Source: Bondarzewia mesenterica (taxonomy: Eukaryota; Basidiomycota; Agaricomycetes; Russulales; Bondarzewiaceae). Taken from it: a stretch of 18,807 nucleotides of DNA. The stretch is taken from the NCBI GenBank assembly GCA_004802705.1, contig SGPL01000609.1, positions 1-18,807 on the forward strand, written 5' to 3'. The position numbers were made by a program, and so were the translations under genes. The number at the start of each line of letters is the position of its first letter. Positions within the stretch are counted from its first letter, which is position 1. The notes below the pieces were generated by a model, which made no database searches, had not been told where the DNA came from, and saw nothing but the letters and a program-made list of their open reading frames with translations. Of the stretch, positions 9,593-18,807 are shown piece after piece.

Positions 9593-10448
9593 ATGAACTC
9601 TCTACTGAGTGCTTTTTCTCTGCTGGGAATCTGTCTTCTGTGGGTTACAGGCCTCGTTCGGGCTCAGGTTGCTGGGGTGCCACAGTGCGCATCGCAATGT
9701 GCAATCGTAGTCGCCAATGCTACTGGTTGTACTGCCATGTAAGTAGATCCTACTCTTCGTTACGTTGATGTACACCCAGTCAACATTTTCATCCTCGAAT
9801 GACAGAACGAACGTGCAATGCATCTGCAGCAACCCCAACTTCGCTTTTGAAGGTGGTCAGTGCCTTGCACAGGAATGCGCTTCTTCGGACCTAAACGCAG
9901 CAGAGCAATATTTTGAAAGTCTATGTGCATCTGGTAAAACCTCCCCTACCGTCTCAAAAAACCCCTTTGACTTACGTTGTTCCATTTTTCCAGCGAACAC
10001 GTCTATACCTGCCGGCACCTCAACCTCCAGCGTGTTGTTCACTACCTCAGGTGAGCACATGCACGGTCGATACGTTATCTTTGACCGGTATCTGATGATG
10101 TCCATCATAGGCTCCTCTGCAGCTTCGACAGCTTCCGCGTCATCAACAACTGCTAGTGCCAGCAGCACGGCATTGACTCCCTCCCTCACACCATCTTCTA
10201 TATCCCGCGCCTCCTCCGCCACTTCAATCTCGTCGGCTTCCCGGCCTGTTTCTTCTGCGATCAGCAATACGTTCGCATCTTCTAGCTCTGCAATAGCAGC
10301 GAGTGCTAGTATCTCACCAAGCTCAAGCCCCAATGTCGGTGGAACGAGCAATGCAGTAAGCGACACGTCCGTGACCTCAATTGTCGCATGGTTGCTTGGT
10401 GGAAGCCTCTTGGTGGTGTTGTCAGCGTTCGGGGAGTTATTTTTGTAG
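9593..10448 (+). CDS. CFEM-domain protein, secreted, GPI-anchored, Ser/Ala/Thr-rich
   Basis: Exons 9593-9738, 9806-9933, 9994-10050 and 10111-10448, with GT-AG introns of 67, 60 and 60 bp. The 669 nt give 222 aa. A signal peptide (MNSLLSAFSLLGICLLWVTG, cleavage probably near ...VRA-QV) precedes a CFEM domain at about 31-98 with all eight cysteines: PQC, SQC, TGC, VQCIC, GGQC, QEC and ESLC. The Cys gaps, 3-9-7-1-11-4-15, fit the CFEM pattern. A long Ser/Ala/Thr linker suited to O-glycosylation follows, then a hydrophobic tail (SIVAWLLGGSLLVVLSAFG) that fits a GPI signal. Fungal CFEM proteins sit in the plasma membrane or wall; some bind haem or act at host surfaces, but nothing here fixes a role. 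The second and third introns are multiples of three without stops, so retention would give an in-frame longer product. Confidence 0.92.
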
Positions 10449-11851
10449 GAAACCTTCGTATTTAGTATTGATATTGAGTACTGAGTAGTACGACCCGGCG
10501 ACTGGATGACACCACTATGCTGATCCCACTGACCAGTGACTGCACGGCGCACGAGTAAAGTACTTACTTATGAATGCGAGGAATGCACTTGTACGCTAAA
10601 TACTTTTATCCGCGGTCGCCTGACGTTTCAATATGCACTTCTCCCTTGGACATGATTGTTTATAGAAACAAAAAAAGACATTGCTGGTCATGGAAGTACA
10701 GTTGTTGCGGTTGATGACATGTCTCGATCAGATTTTCGTGCCATCCGGAGCTTGCTGCACGGTGCTACATAATTCAGGATGGAAAATGATGAGAAGCGCA
10801 GTCGAAAAGGCAATGTGAAAATGCACGTCAAATCAATGATACTTGGCTTGACCCTTCGGGAATCCGTGCTCCGTGTCGGGCGCCGGATGTGCACAGCGAG
10901 GTCTGCGGTACTTACACGAAGGTAGTTCAGCATGCAATTTGAGGGAATGGTGGGAAAATCGAAAGCTTGCCTTCGACTGTGGTAGAAACTGCGTACTAAT
11001 CCATTCAAATTAACTGATGATGAATTTCGCAGAACTCGAGTCCTCGACTCACTGCATTACTCGCGAGTCGCACTATGCCAGAGAATCATGGTGCCCCACT
11101 TGAGGGTGAAGGGATATTTCTTTCGGATTTGATAGAAGGGAGATGCCGGCGCCTCGATAGGAAACGACTAAGTAGTCGTCTCGCGCTGCCATAAAGCAGC
11201 ATTTCAAGAGTCCACTTGTACTCACGGATTCCTCAGATCCGGAAGGGCAATGCCTCCGCGACTTGGGAGAGTTGACCTACAGGCAACTCTTGTGGTGTGA
11301 GAGTCTGTAAGACCCGTTGGGATTCTTGGGAACCAGGATTTAAGAGAACTGATCCGATTCATGGCATGAAACTTCGAAAGCTTGAAAGATTGTGATCAAT
11401 GCAGTGAGCTGGGAAGAGCTCAAGGTTTGTCTCGCGCTGGCCTTCGACGTGTGTGAACTTGCGCATTTTCATTCCGTGTACTTTACAGGTGCTTGCATAG
11501 TGCTCAGCTGCTCCGAGAAATACAAGCGCTGAAGAGGCCGAAGCTTGAAGCGCTGACGTCGATGAGATGAAAGAGCGCTCCGACTGCAACACAGGCTCGT
11601 TAATATATATCTGACCCGTAAATAAAGAACGTACACGTTTTACGGTGGTGGTATCTCAACGACACAGGACGAGTTTGAGGATGAGTAGGTTGTATTTAGA
11701 TATGAATTCCTGTTTCCAATCAATGAGCCGCGGACCGCCACAGAGCCGCACCGAGCCCGAACAAGAGGCCAGCGACGACCAAGACAACGACTGCTGTACT
11801 TATCTCTCCCGCCATCGCCCATCACACCGCCGCCACTTTCTTTTCCTGTCC
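10449..11851. other. 1.4-kb spacer upstream of ATG4, no gene resolved
   Basis: No gene can be assembled with confidence. On the minus strand a good acceptor (TTAAC...TTGCAG at about 11586) precedes an open stretch 11585-11359 containing SALQASASSALVFLGAAEHY, a separate open stretch follows at about 11345-11236, and strong donors (GTGAGT near 11224, GTAAGT near 10914) follow it. On the plus strand an acceptor (CTTTACAG at about 11488) precedes AQLLREIQALKRPKLEALTS and a stop. These could be exons of a small gene, a non-coding transcript or chance. ACGACTAAGTAGTCGT (11164-11179) is a perfect inverted repeat. ATATATAT at about 11602 could be an ATG4 promoter element. In-frame ATGs at 11681, 11702 and 11723 could extend ATG4 N-terminally. 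Confidence 0.35.
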
Positions 11852-14800
11852 ATGTCTGGCAAGTCCCGCCATTCTGCCTCTGCATCGACACCGTCCCATG
11901 GACCCAAGCTGCCCAAATTCCTTCAATCGAAGCAGACCCGGGACCGCTCCAAATCCATGATTGATCCTTCCAGTGGCAGCAGCGGCATTGCCAGCGCGTC
12001 GTCATCAAGCTCAAATATCTTATCAGAACCATCGACGCCGGCATCGTCTAGTACACAGAAGAATCATGGCCATCGGTCGCTGACGCGGAAGGGCAGCAAG
12101 CTAGCGGGGGTGAAGGAGAGAGCGGACCAGGCGCCGACACCCAACGCAGAATTGACAGAAACAATGAACAGCGGCGACGATAGCATGGACGAACCCCCCG
12201 TCATCATCGAGCCTATCTCTTCTCGTCCACGCACACGGTCTGAGCGTCCCCTGAGCTCTGCGTCGGATAACTATTCGTCCATGTCGTTTTATCAATCTTC
12301 TCACTCCCCTTCCCGCATTACTGACCTACCGACTCGTTTATCCGGCTGGTTCCAGCATACCTTCAGTTCCTCTTCCGCCGACTTGGCCCTGCCATCTCTC
12401 CTCTCCAGTAACCATCTCTCCACTTCTACTCCTTCGCCCAAAGGCAAGGGTTCGGCGCTCCTCACGGCCGCTAAGCATGGCAAAGACAAGGCCATGCGTT
12501 ACCTCCTCGATAGCGATGCTACTCCTGACAATTGTCCCGAAGTCATCTGGTTGCTTGGTGTGCAGCATCCTGGCTTCGAGCTTCCTTCAGTTGCGGTGCC
12601 CTCGACACCACCATCATCTGGTCGTCGAGGTTCTACCGACTTGCATCACTCTCCATCATTCCGTTCCTCTACATCTTCAACTGTAACAAGTCCAGACACT
12701 TCTCCCGACCTCTCTCTTTCCCAGTCCCAACCGCCCTCGTTGAAGCATCCTAGCCATCATTGGCCACCCGTCTTCTACTCAGATTTCACATCTCGCATAT
12801 GGCTCACGTATCGCTCGCAATTTCAGCCCATTCGTGACTCAACTTTGTCTGCTCTGGAGCGCGAACAAGGCGATGCTGCCTCCGTAGACATGTCAAGCAG
12901 TCCACAGCCCAAAAGATGGAATTGGCCCGGGACAGGCGAGAAGGGATGGACGAGCGATGCGGGGTGGGGATGCATGTTGAGAACTGGACAGTCATTGCTG
13001 GCCAACGCACTGCTGCATCTTCATTTGGGGCGAGGTAGGCTCCTATGCGTTATCAATCCTGTCCGTCAAAGCTGATGTGATTCATGTAGATTGGCGTCGA
13101 CCGCCATACTCCCTCTACACTGCAGATTATGCAACATACGTCCGACTACTGACATGGTTCTTTGATTCGCCCTCCCCGTACTCTCCGTTTAGTGTTCACA
13201 GAATGGCCCTCGCGGGAAAGGATTTGGGAAAAGATGTTGGGCAATGGTTCGGCCCCAGCACCGCTGCAGGCGCCATCAAGTATGTATTGTCTTTCGATGT
13301 ATTCTTTTAGAGTGATTCACTCCGGGTTCAGGACCCTTGTACATGCATTTCCAGAAGCAGGCCTTGGGGTGTCCGTTGCCGTTGATAGCCAGATTTTCCA
13401 GACGGACGTTTATTCGGCATCCCATGCATTGTCCAGCTCCTCAAACCGTGGAAAAGCAACATATTGGGGCGATCGTGCCGTGCTGGTGTTAATAGGGATT
13501 CGACTCGGCCTTGACGGTGTTAATCCTATCTATTACGACACCATCAAGGCGAGTGTGTCTCCGGGATCCTGCTATCCTCCAGCTAACTTTTGTTCTAGAC
13601 CTTGTATACTTTCCCCCAATCTGTCGGCATCGCGGGCGGGCGGCCTTCGTCTTCTTACTACTTCGTCGGCTCTCAGGCCGATAATCTTTTCTACCTTGAC
13701 CCTCATCACACGCGTCCTGCCATTTCACTTCGCCCCCCGCCCTCTGACATTGAAGTACAGCAAAGCTTATCACGAAACCGTTTCGACCGCCAGATTACCC
13801 CCGAATCAGATAGGGAACAGAAGAAACATCATGGGTCATCTTCGCATCATTATCGCTCGCCCACATCGCCGTCGTCCGTGCGCACAGGATCCTCGACTTT
13901 TTCTTATCATGCACCTTATTCCCCGTCACCCCTTGCTCATCAGATATCCTCTTCCTCGTCTTCGAATGCTCACACTCGCTGGCGCTCGACGAGCGTCTCC
14001 GCTACACCTTCCAACGGTGGCGATTCGGAATTTTCTTCTAGTGAGCTCCGCGTTGGGTCGGATTCGGGACTGGACCCACTCCAGGAGCACTATATCAATG
14101 CATACAATGTCGCAGAACTTAAGACGTTTCATTGCGATCGCGTCAGGAAGATGCCTCTTTCGAGTTTGGATCCAAGCATGTTGATCGGGTTCCTATGCAA
14201 GGATGAGGATGACTGGATAGACCTGAGGAAGAGGATCGCTGACGTCAGTCTCTCCACATCATTGGCTTGTTGCTGCTGACGCAAATTCTTCAACAGCTAT
14301 CTAGGAACCACAAGACCATCTTCTCGGTTCATGATGAGCCTCCTACGTGGCCCTCAGATTCTGACGATAACATGGGCCTCGAATCTATGTCAGAACCAGA
14401 CGTGGATGTTGATATGCCAGATGACGAAGGAGCGGACGGCGACGATTTCTTCGACGCCAGCGAAGAGCATGCCCATGCTTCTTCAGTACCATCGGACGCT
14501 GATGCGCAAAGCGGACACGGCAAGGCAAAGAGCTTGCAGTCGGAAGTGGATACCGAGGAAGATCCTGTTGGGCCGATCACCCCAGGTCCAAATTCCCGTT
14601 CCACATTTGAGAGCGAGCGCAGTGTGGATGGACCGGGGAAGGCGTCTCCCATCGACAATTTGGAAACTGACGACGACGATTGGGTGGATCCCGCCTTGCC
14701 TACACCCCAGCCACGCTCGCCCCTCGAAACGCCGTTCAGTGCCCTATCGCAAGCACACACTGGCTCGTCGAACAGTAAAGCGGAGAACAGCGGGAGCAAG

Positions 14801-15017
14801 AGGAACAAGAAGAGCAAAAAAGTCCGGCGTGCCTATCGTGAAGCCGCCAACCCCGCCCGCACAACAACATTTCCCTTTCCCGACGAGCCAGTCCGAAGGC
14901 CCAGACGATCGCAAGCGTGTACCTCAAATGAGCACGGCCCGTGCTCGCGACGGTGGGCGGACACAGAGCGGTGGAGTTCGAGGGGTACTGACAAATGACG
15001 ATGGAGATGATTTTTAA
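11852..15017 (+). CDS. ATG4: Autophagy cysteine protease ATG4 (one +1 frameshift near the 3' end)
   Basis: Cleaves the ATG8 C-terminus to expose glycine and later removes ATG8 from lipid; cytosolic, needed for autophagosome formation. Exons: 11852-13034, 13090-13279, 13332-13548, 13599-14243, 14297-15017; introns 50-55 bp, the third GC-AG. A disordered Ser/Pro/Thr-rich N-terminus (MSGKSRHS..., then GPKLPKFLQ) precedes the peptidase C54 domain: [34 protein letters not shown] (nucleophile Cys374), [41 protein letters not shown] and NLFYLDPHH (Asp564, His566). A Ser-rich insertion separates the last block from [20 protein letters not shown] and [10 protein letters not shown]. The acidic tail should end [19 protein letters not shown]...DDF, but that lies one frame away: one extra A in the A6 run 14816-14821 explains it, and the exons sum to 2956 nt, one over 985 codons. 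As read, the protein would end at 14998 with an unrelated tail; the catalytic core is unaffected. About 984 aa is normal for basidiomycetes. Confidence 0.95.
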
Positions 15018-15439
15018 CCGTGGTACATTATTGCATCAACTGCTTTTTGTCTTTTTTCTTTCTTCCGGCATCCATGCGCCAAGTTGTCTTTTATATGTGC
15101 ATCCCTCCCCTTGTTTTATTGTGCAAGTGTTTCCTAATGTCCTGTTCCCTTTACTCTTCCTGTGGTGTTTTCGACTTCCATCTACGTCAATCATAACGAG
15201 CTTGAAAAGCCAGTTTCAATACAGTTATTCCTCCTTTCTTGCGCTTCTTCTTTCCTTCGATATTGTCCGTGTACTTAACAGTGTATGTTGCTCGTTGTGA
15301 TATAACTGGACTAGAGAAGTAATATACCCCTTTCGCGTTGTTCCATACGTGCGCGCCCTCGGTCGCAATGCAGATGATAAGAAATAAATAAAGCAATAAG
15401 CAAAGATCGTCGACAAAGCACCTTCTCCATGGTCCCATC
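15018..15439. other. Convergent 3' region between ATG4 and the Rab7-like gene
   Basis: About 420 bp, pyrimidine-rich on the plus strand, with no coding signal. It should contain both polyadenylation regions; AATAAATAAAGCAATAA at about 15384-15400 and T-rich tracts at 15040-15130 are AT-rich candidates, with no strand assigned. Confidence 0.4.
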
Positions 15440-16764
15440 TCAAGAACCGCAACAGGGATTGCGGGCCTGCTGTCGCTGGGCGTCTCGTCCCAGTCTGATT
15501 GTGCTCCCGCTCGCCTCCTGTATATGTAGCATTTGGGCTTGCGCAGCCTCCTCCCACTCCCATCGCTCTACGACCCGTCGAGTAACGTAGGAGAATATAT
15601 CGTCAACGCCCACTCCCGTCTTTGCCGAGGCGAAGAAGAGCTTCGGACGTCGTTCAGGTCGGCGAGGGAGTTGGACAAAAGACGGAGCGTCCACCTCGAG
15701 ATCAGGTTCAGTGCCTGGTGGAGGGGTGGGCGGGGTTGGAGCTGCAGTTCGAGCGAAGAGGGATGGGGTGATGGTGGGTGCGGAAGAAGTGGACAATGTC
15801 GAGGACGACACCATATGCCGCGGTCGACGGAGCGGCGATCGTGATTCAGAACGAGAGAGGCTGGGGGAGGACGAACGGGGGACGGGGCGAGGAGCGAGCC
15901 GACTCGAAGACATCGAAATACGATGAGGAAGGCGTGTGATAAGAGGTGAGTGTCGTGTGCGTGGTGGTCATCGTGCCATTGGGGAAACGAAAGTGAGAAC
16001 TGCGCGAGCGTGACTTGGACGGCTGCTTGTGATGCCGTGCACCGATGGTGATAGAAGACGTCAGAGGCGGGAAAATGATCTCGGGGAGCTCGGATTCATC
16101 ATCGCGAGTGGCGAGCACAGGGTGGGGAAGAGCAGCGGTGTCCGGGCGTGAAAGTGGGATGGGTGGGGTGGAAGGGGGTGATGAGGGCGGGACAAGTTCG
16201 TTTATGACGCTCAACGCATCCGCTTCATTGACCGCCGGTCCATCCAAAGTTTCTGAAACATCGACCTTGTTGCCCACAACGACGCAACAGAAGTCCTCCA
16301 TCTCCTCATCCAGCAAGGGAGCACGTTCGCAGAATTCCGCCCACCATCTATGCAGAGCGTCGAGGGACTCGGGTTGATTGACGTCGAACATAAGAAGGGC
16401 CGCATCCGCTCCGCGAAAGAAAGCTGCAGACAGAGATGAGAAGCGCTCCTGCCCTGCGGTATCCTGCAAGTAGGTTAGAATCGGCGCACACAACAGCTAC
16501 TGCACTACGAGTTACCCATATCTGCAATGTCACAGACTCATCAGGACTGTTGGGGTGAGGCAAGGTCTTGCTTATAAAGTCTGCACCAATGGTCGCCCGA
16601 TACCCTGTCGAAAAGCGACCGGAAATATACTATCGTGAGTGAGATGGGATGGAAGAGTGAGCACACGACAGGGTCGATACGGGATCGAAACTACAGACTT
16701 GGCCGCGAAGGCTCGTTTTGCCCACTCCGGAGTTACCAATGATAACAAGCTTCGCCGTGCGCAT
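15440..16764 (-). CDS. Rab7/Ypt7-like small GTPase with a long insertion before the G5 motif
   Basis: GTP-switch protein of membrane traffic. Exons 16764-16699, 16629-16516 and 16463-15440; introns of 69 and 52 bp, both GT-AG and phase 0. ATG 16764 is the first Met after an in-frame stop. G1 is GNSGVGKTS (10-18), G2 YRATIGADF (32-40, Rab7-like), G3 DTAGQERF (61-68), G4 GNKVD (124-128) and G5 ASAKTG (about 338-343). The C-terminus NPCCGS is a CCXX prenylation signal. Between G4 and G5 lie about 205 residues rich in Ser/Pro/Arg, where a Rab has about 30. Within this insert the frame slips by one base (exon sum 1204 nt): upstream reads FDVFESARSSPRP, downstream SSSPSLSRSESRSPLRR. Either one extra C in the C-runs near 15875-15890, or a 61-bp intron (GTATTT...CCCCAG, about 15865-15925) with weak signals. 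Because of the insertion it may be a Rab7 paralogue and not the sole Ypt7. Confidence 0.9.
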
Positions 16765-17049
16765 CTCCTGTGTAGTCGCCGAGCGCGCGCGTGCCCGAGG
16801 AGGACACGGTCATGAAGTAACAGGGAAAAGCTCGAATTCTCAGAATTCGACTACCAGTCGCCACAACCTAATTTGGAAAATCTTACCCAATACAGTAAGC
16901 ACCGCAAGCCCACCGGTTGCCGCAAAATGCCGACAAGGCAGATGGTCGCTGAGTTTCCCAAGTCGCTTCTAGGTTGCCAACTGGTAAGGTTACAGTTTAC
17001 TCAAGTCCTTGTCCATCCGAGAATCTCTGAACACTCACTTGCTCCGCTA
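16765..17049. promoter_or_regulatory. Bidirectional promoter region of the Rab7-like and glycosylase genes, with a perfect palindrome
   Basis: This 285-bp spacer separates two divergent ATGs. It contains TCGAATTCTCAGAATTCGA (16832-16850), 9-bp arms around a single C. The TTC/GAA spacing is 3, not the 2 of a heat-shock element. A GTAAGG donor-like site at about 16985 and an acceptor-like TTCTAACAG ending about 17072 could give an alternative upstream first exon (ATG near 16927) for the glycosylase. Confidence 0.45.
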
Positions 17050-18172
17050 ATGCCCGTCACTCGTTCTAACAGAGTGAGTGCGGCCTGTCGAGCAAGCATT
17101 TTTCCACAGCCGAAAGTGATTGCCGAGTCTCGTTTCTTTGCCTCTCGAACCGACTACTCCGCTCTGGATCACTCTACGGCGACACATCCGGCGTCCTCAC
17201 TCAAGTCCGTAGAAGAGGTTGCGCGAGCAAAGCTGCTGAGCGTGACGCAAAACGCACGTCTCTGCGCTGAGCACGTCCAGCTGATGGACACGTCTCCCGG
17301 ATACTGCTCGTACTTCCTTGCCTACCTCGACAGGCACCAACGACTGTTAGATGCGAAGCCCGCTCTGATTCAGGGTGAGCCAGTCAGTCAGTCGTGTTAA
17401 GATGACAAACGGAACGGACTGATGGCTTCTCGGATGCGAAAGAGCATTTCGCAGACGACGTATGGCGCATGCTCGTTGCCGTGACGCTCCTGAACAAGAC
17501 GACGGGCAAGAAGGCGCTCCCGGTCTTCTGGATGTTAATGGACAAATGGCCCACAGCAGAAGCCATGGCGGACGGTCCGTGATATGACTCACCCATCTTG
17601 CTCACCCATCCCTCCGGCTGATGCGCGGCGCATCAGCCAACCTTGATGAACTTATAGACAGTATCGCCACATTGGGCCTACAAAACACGCGCGCGAAGCG
17701 TCTCCACGCCATGTCGGGGGACTACGTCCGAAACCCTCCAGATTGCCTGAGACCCATCGTCTACCACGCTTGCAAGTCGAAATATTTCCCGGGCGACGAT
17801 TGGGACCGCGTCGCTCACAAGGAACTTCCGGCGTTCTTGTTCTGGGAGCAACGGGGCTCCAAGCTCATCACGCCTATATCGCATTTATCTGGCAGCGGGC
17901 AGTATGCCACGGATTCTTACAGGATCTTTTGCGTCGGAGGGGAAGAGTGGCGGTATGTGAGACCAAAAGACAAGGAGCTTGTACGATATCTAGTGCGTCG
18001 GACCTATCGTAGTAAAGAAATAGCGCGTGCTGACCCCGGGAATGAGCAGAGGTGGCGATGGGCTTTAGAAGGAATGCAGTGGTCTTCTGAACTCGGTGCT
18101 GACGGGCAAGCGAATGAGGCCTACATTGAGGCCTTGATCGATGACCTCGTAAGCAACGATCCAGCACTCTGA
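17050..18172 (+). CDS. HhH-GPD DNA glycosylase, MBD4-like catalytic domain
   Basis: Base-excision repair enzyme; vertebrate MBD4 removes T or U from G mismatches left by deamination of 5-methylcytosine or cytosine. Exons 17050-17374, 17443-17574, 17637-17992 and 18050-18172; GT-AG introns of 68, 62 and 57 bp. The 936 nt give 311 aa. After an N-terminal part without known domain, the catalytic core reads QEHFADDVWRMLVAVTLLNK, TTGKKALPVFWMLM, IATLGLQNTRAKRL, ISHLSGSGQYATDSYRIFC (helix-hairpin-helix plus catalytic Asp245) and EEWRYVRPKDKELVRYL, then RWRWALEG after the last intron. The order and the DSYRIFC block match MBD4, not EndoIII or MutY: no 4Fe-4S cysteines are seen. No methyl-CpG-binding domain is present. 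An insert of about 45 residues precedes the HhH. The last intron is in frame, so its retention would add 19 residues. Confidence 0.88.
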
Positions 18173-18635
18173 TGATACCGTGTACATAATTCCTTCACCG
18201 GACATGTAACTTTGCTTCATCGATAAAGAAACACTGACAGTCGTGCATTTTGCAAAAGCGTACCGAAAGATCCGCCTTCAAGAGCAAGTCACGCGCAAGC
18301 GGGAAACAGTAACATTTAAGGAGAGATGCATGTGATAAACGTTGCAACGACTTTACGGATGAATTAGCGGTCAAGGACATTGATCGCACATTTCCCTTTT
18401 CTGCAGCTTTGGGAAACCTTAGATGGACTCTCGCCTGCGAGGAAGTTTTTGACGACGGCGCGTCAAGCTTGGTTTTTCCCACTTGGGAGAGCGAAGGTAC
18501 TGCGAAACCTGTACCCGTCGCGGAACCACGTGGCGGAGTGGAAATGCATATGCATAAGGAGTGACTCTGTTCACGGAATCGTATTCGGTAGTTAGCGGTC
18601 AAAGAGACTGAGTATTGAATGTTGAATATTGAGTG
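18173..18635. other. Spacer between the glycosylase and the partial right-edge gene
   Basis: No gene recognised. A 174-codon minus-strand open frame covers it (18719-18195) but its translation looks like no known protein and it overlaps the plus-strand coding-like start at 18636. Tandem-like ATTGAATGTTGAATATTGAG (18614-18633) lies directly before that start. Confidence 0.4.
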
Positions 18636-18807
18636 ATGAACTCGTCTGATGGTTCTAAGGAATCGCACGCACCACCTGTGGCTTCCGCTCATGGCCCAAG
18701 CTTCATCGCTGACCTGCACATCCGAAACGGTCTACATGTCGCGGCTAAGATGGAATGTGCAGACGGAGATGTGAAGATCGAGGAGACGTGCGATGGCCAA
18801 GGATTCA
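18636..18807 (+). CDS. 5' end of an unidentified gene, running off the window
   Basis: ATG 18636 opens a frame of 57 codons that reaches the window edge without a stop. It begins MNSSDGSKESHAPPVAS and continues GPSFIADLHIRNGLHVAAK before ending VKIEETCDGQGF. The mix of polar start and ordinary later composition looks like coding sequence. No family is recognised. The overlapping minus-strand frame is the main alternative. Confidence 0.45.
   Translation, partial: MNSSDGSKESHAPPVASAHGPSFIADLHIRNGLHVAAKMECADGDVKIEETCDGQGF

Noticed and set aside
11645..11851. Longer ATG4 N-terminus from upstream in-frame ATGs
   Set aside because: Not excluded, but the MSGKSRHS start at 11852 followed by KLPKFLQ looks like the family start. 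The extension has no recognisable content.
16832..16850. Heat-shock element
   Set aside because: The GAA/TTC units are spaced by 3 nt, not the 2 needed for nTTCnnGAAn.
18195..18719. 174-aa minus-strand open frame as a gene
   Set aside because: It has no motif, starts from a non-ATG codon and overlaps a more coding-like plus-strand start. It is probably chance.
1..18807. tRNA, rRNA or CRISPR arrays
   Set aside because: No cloverleaf, rRNA core or regularly spaced identical repeats were seen. CRISPR is not expected in a fungal genome.

Overview
The window is nuclear DNA from a filamentous basidiomycete, most probably an agaricomycete. The evidence is dense genes with short 50-69 bp introns, a long low-complexity ATG4, a CFEM/GPI cell-surface protein, a Rab7-like GTPase with the large basidiomycete-type insertion, and a C-terminal fragment of a transposon protein common in mushroom genomes (Plavaka/KDZ-like). 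Six N characters and three single-base reading-frame breaks, each inside an otherwise well-conserved gene, suggest a draft assembly with small indel errors.

Layout. 1-1359 (minus): three-exon C-terminal part of a transposon protein, cut off upstream. About 1375-3950: an AT-rich, repeat-rich island with one decayed reading frame, a cluster of GTCAC motifs and a cluster of GGTCA motifs and palindromes; it looks like one or more inserted elements. 4388-6363 (minus): complete 499-aa NAD(P)+ aldehyde dehydrogenase of nine exons, one only 14 nt long. 6751-9093 (minus): MRH4-type mitochondrial DEAD-box RNA helicase with a GC-AG intron, a 162-bp tandem duplication and a frameshift. 9593-10448 (plus): four-exon CFEM protein with a GPI signal. 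10449-11851: intergenic, unresolved. 11852-15017 (plus): ATG4 autophagy protease, five exons, one GC-AG intron and a +1 shift in an A6 run. 15440-16764 (minus): Rab7-like GTPase, convergent with ATG4. 17050-18172 (plus): MBD4-type HhH-GPD DNA glycosylase without a methyl-CpG-binding domain, divergent from the Rab gene. 18636-18807 (plus): start of an unidentified gene that leaves the window.

The genes are mainly housekeeping and do not form a cluster with one common task. The one functional pairing is ATG4 (ATG8 processing) beside a Rab7-like GTPase (a family acting in vacuolar fusion), which may be chance. I found no convincing new multi-gene system. The most unusual signals are splicing oddities (a 14-nt micro-exon, two GC-AG introns), the insertion inside the Rab domain, the tandem repeat carrying all the N bases, and the nested AT-rich insertion with its motif clusters. 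All exon boundaries were placed by eye from splice consensus, reading frame and family conservation; none has transcript support.
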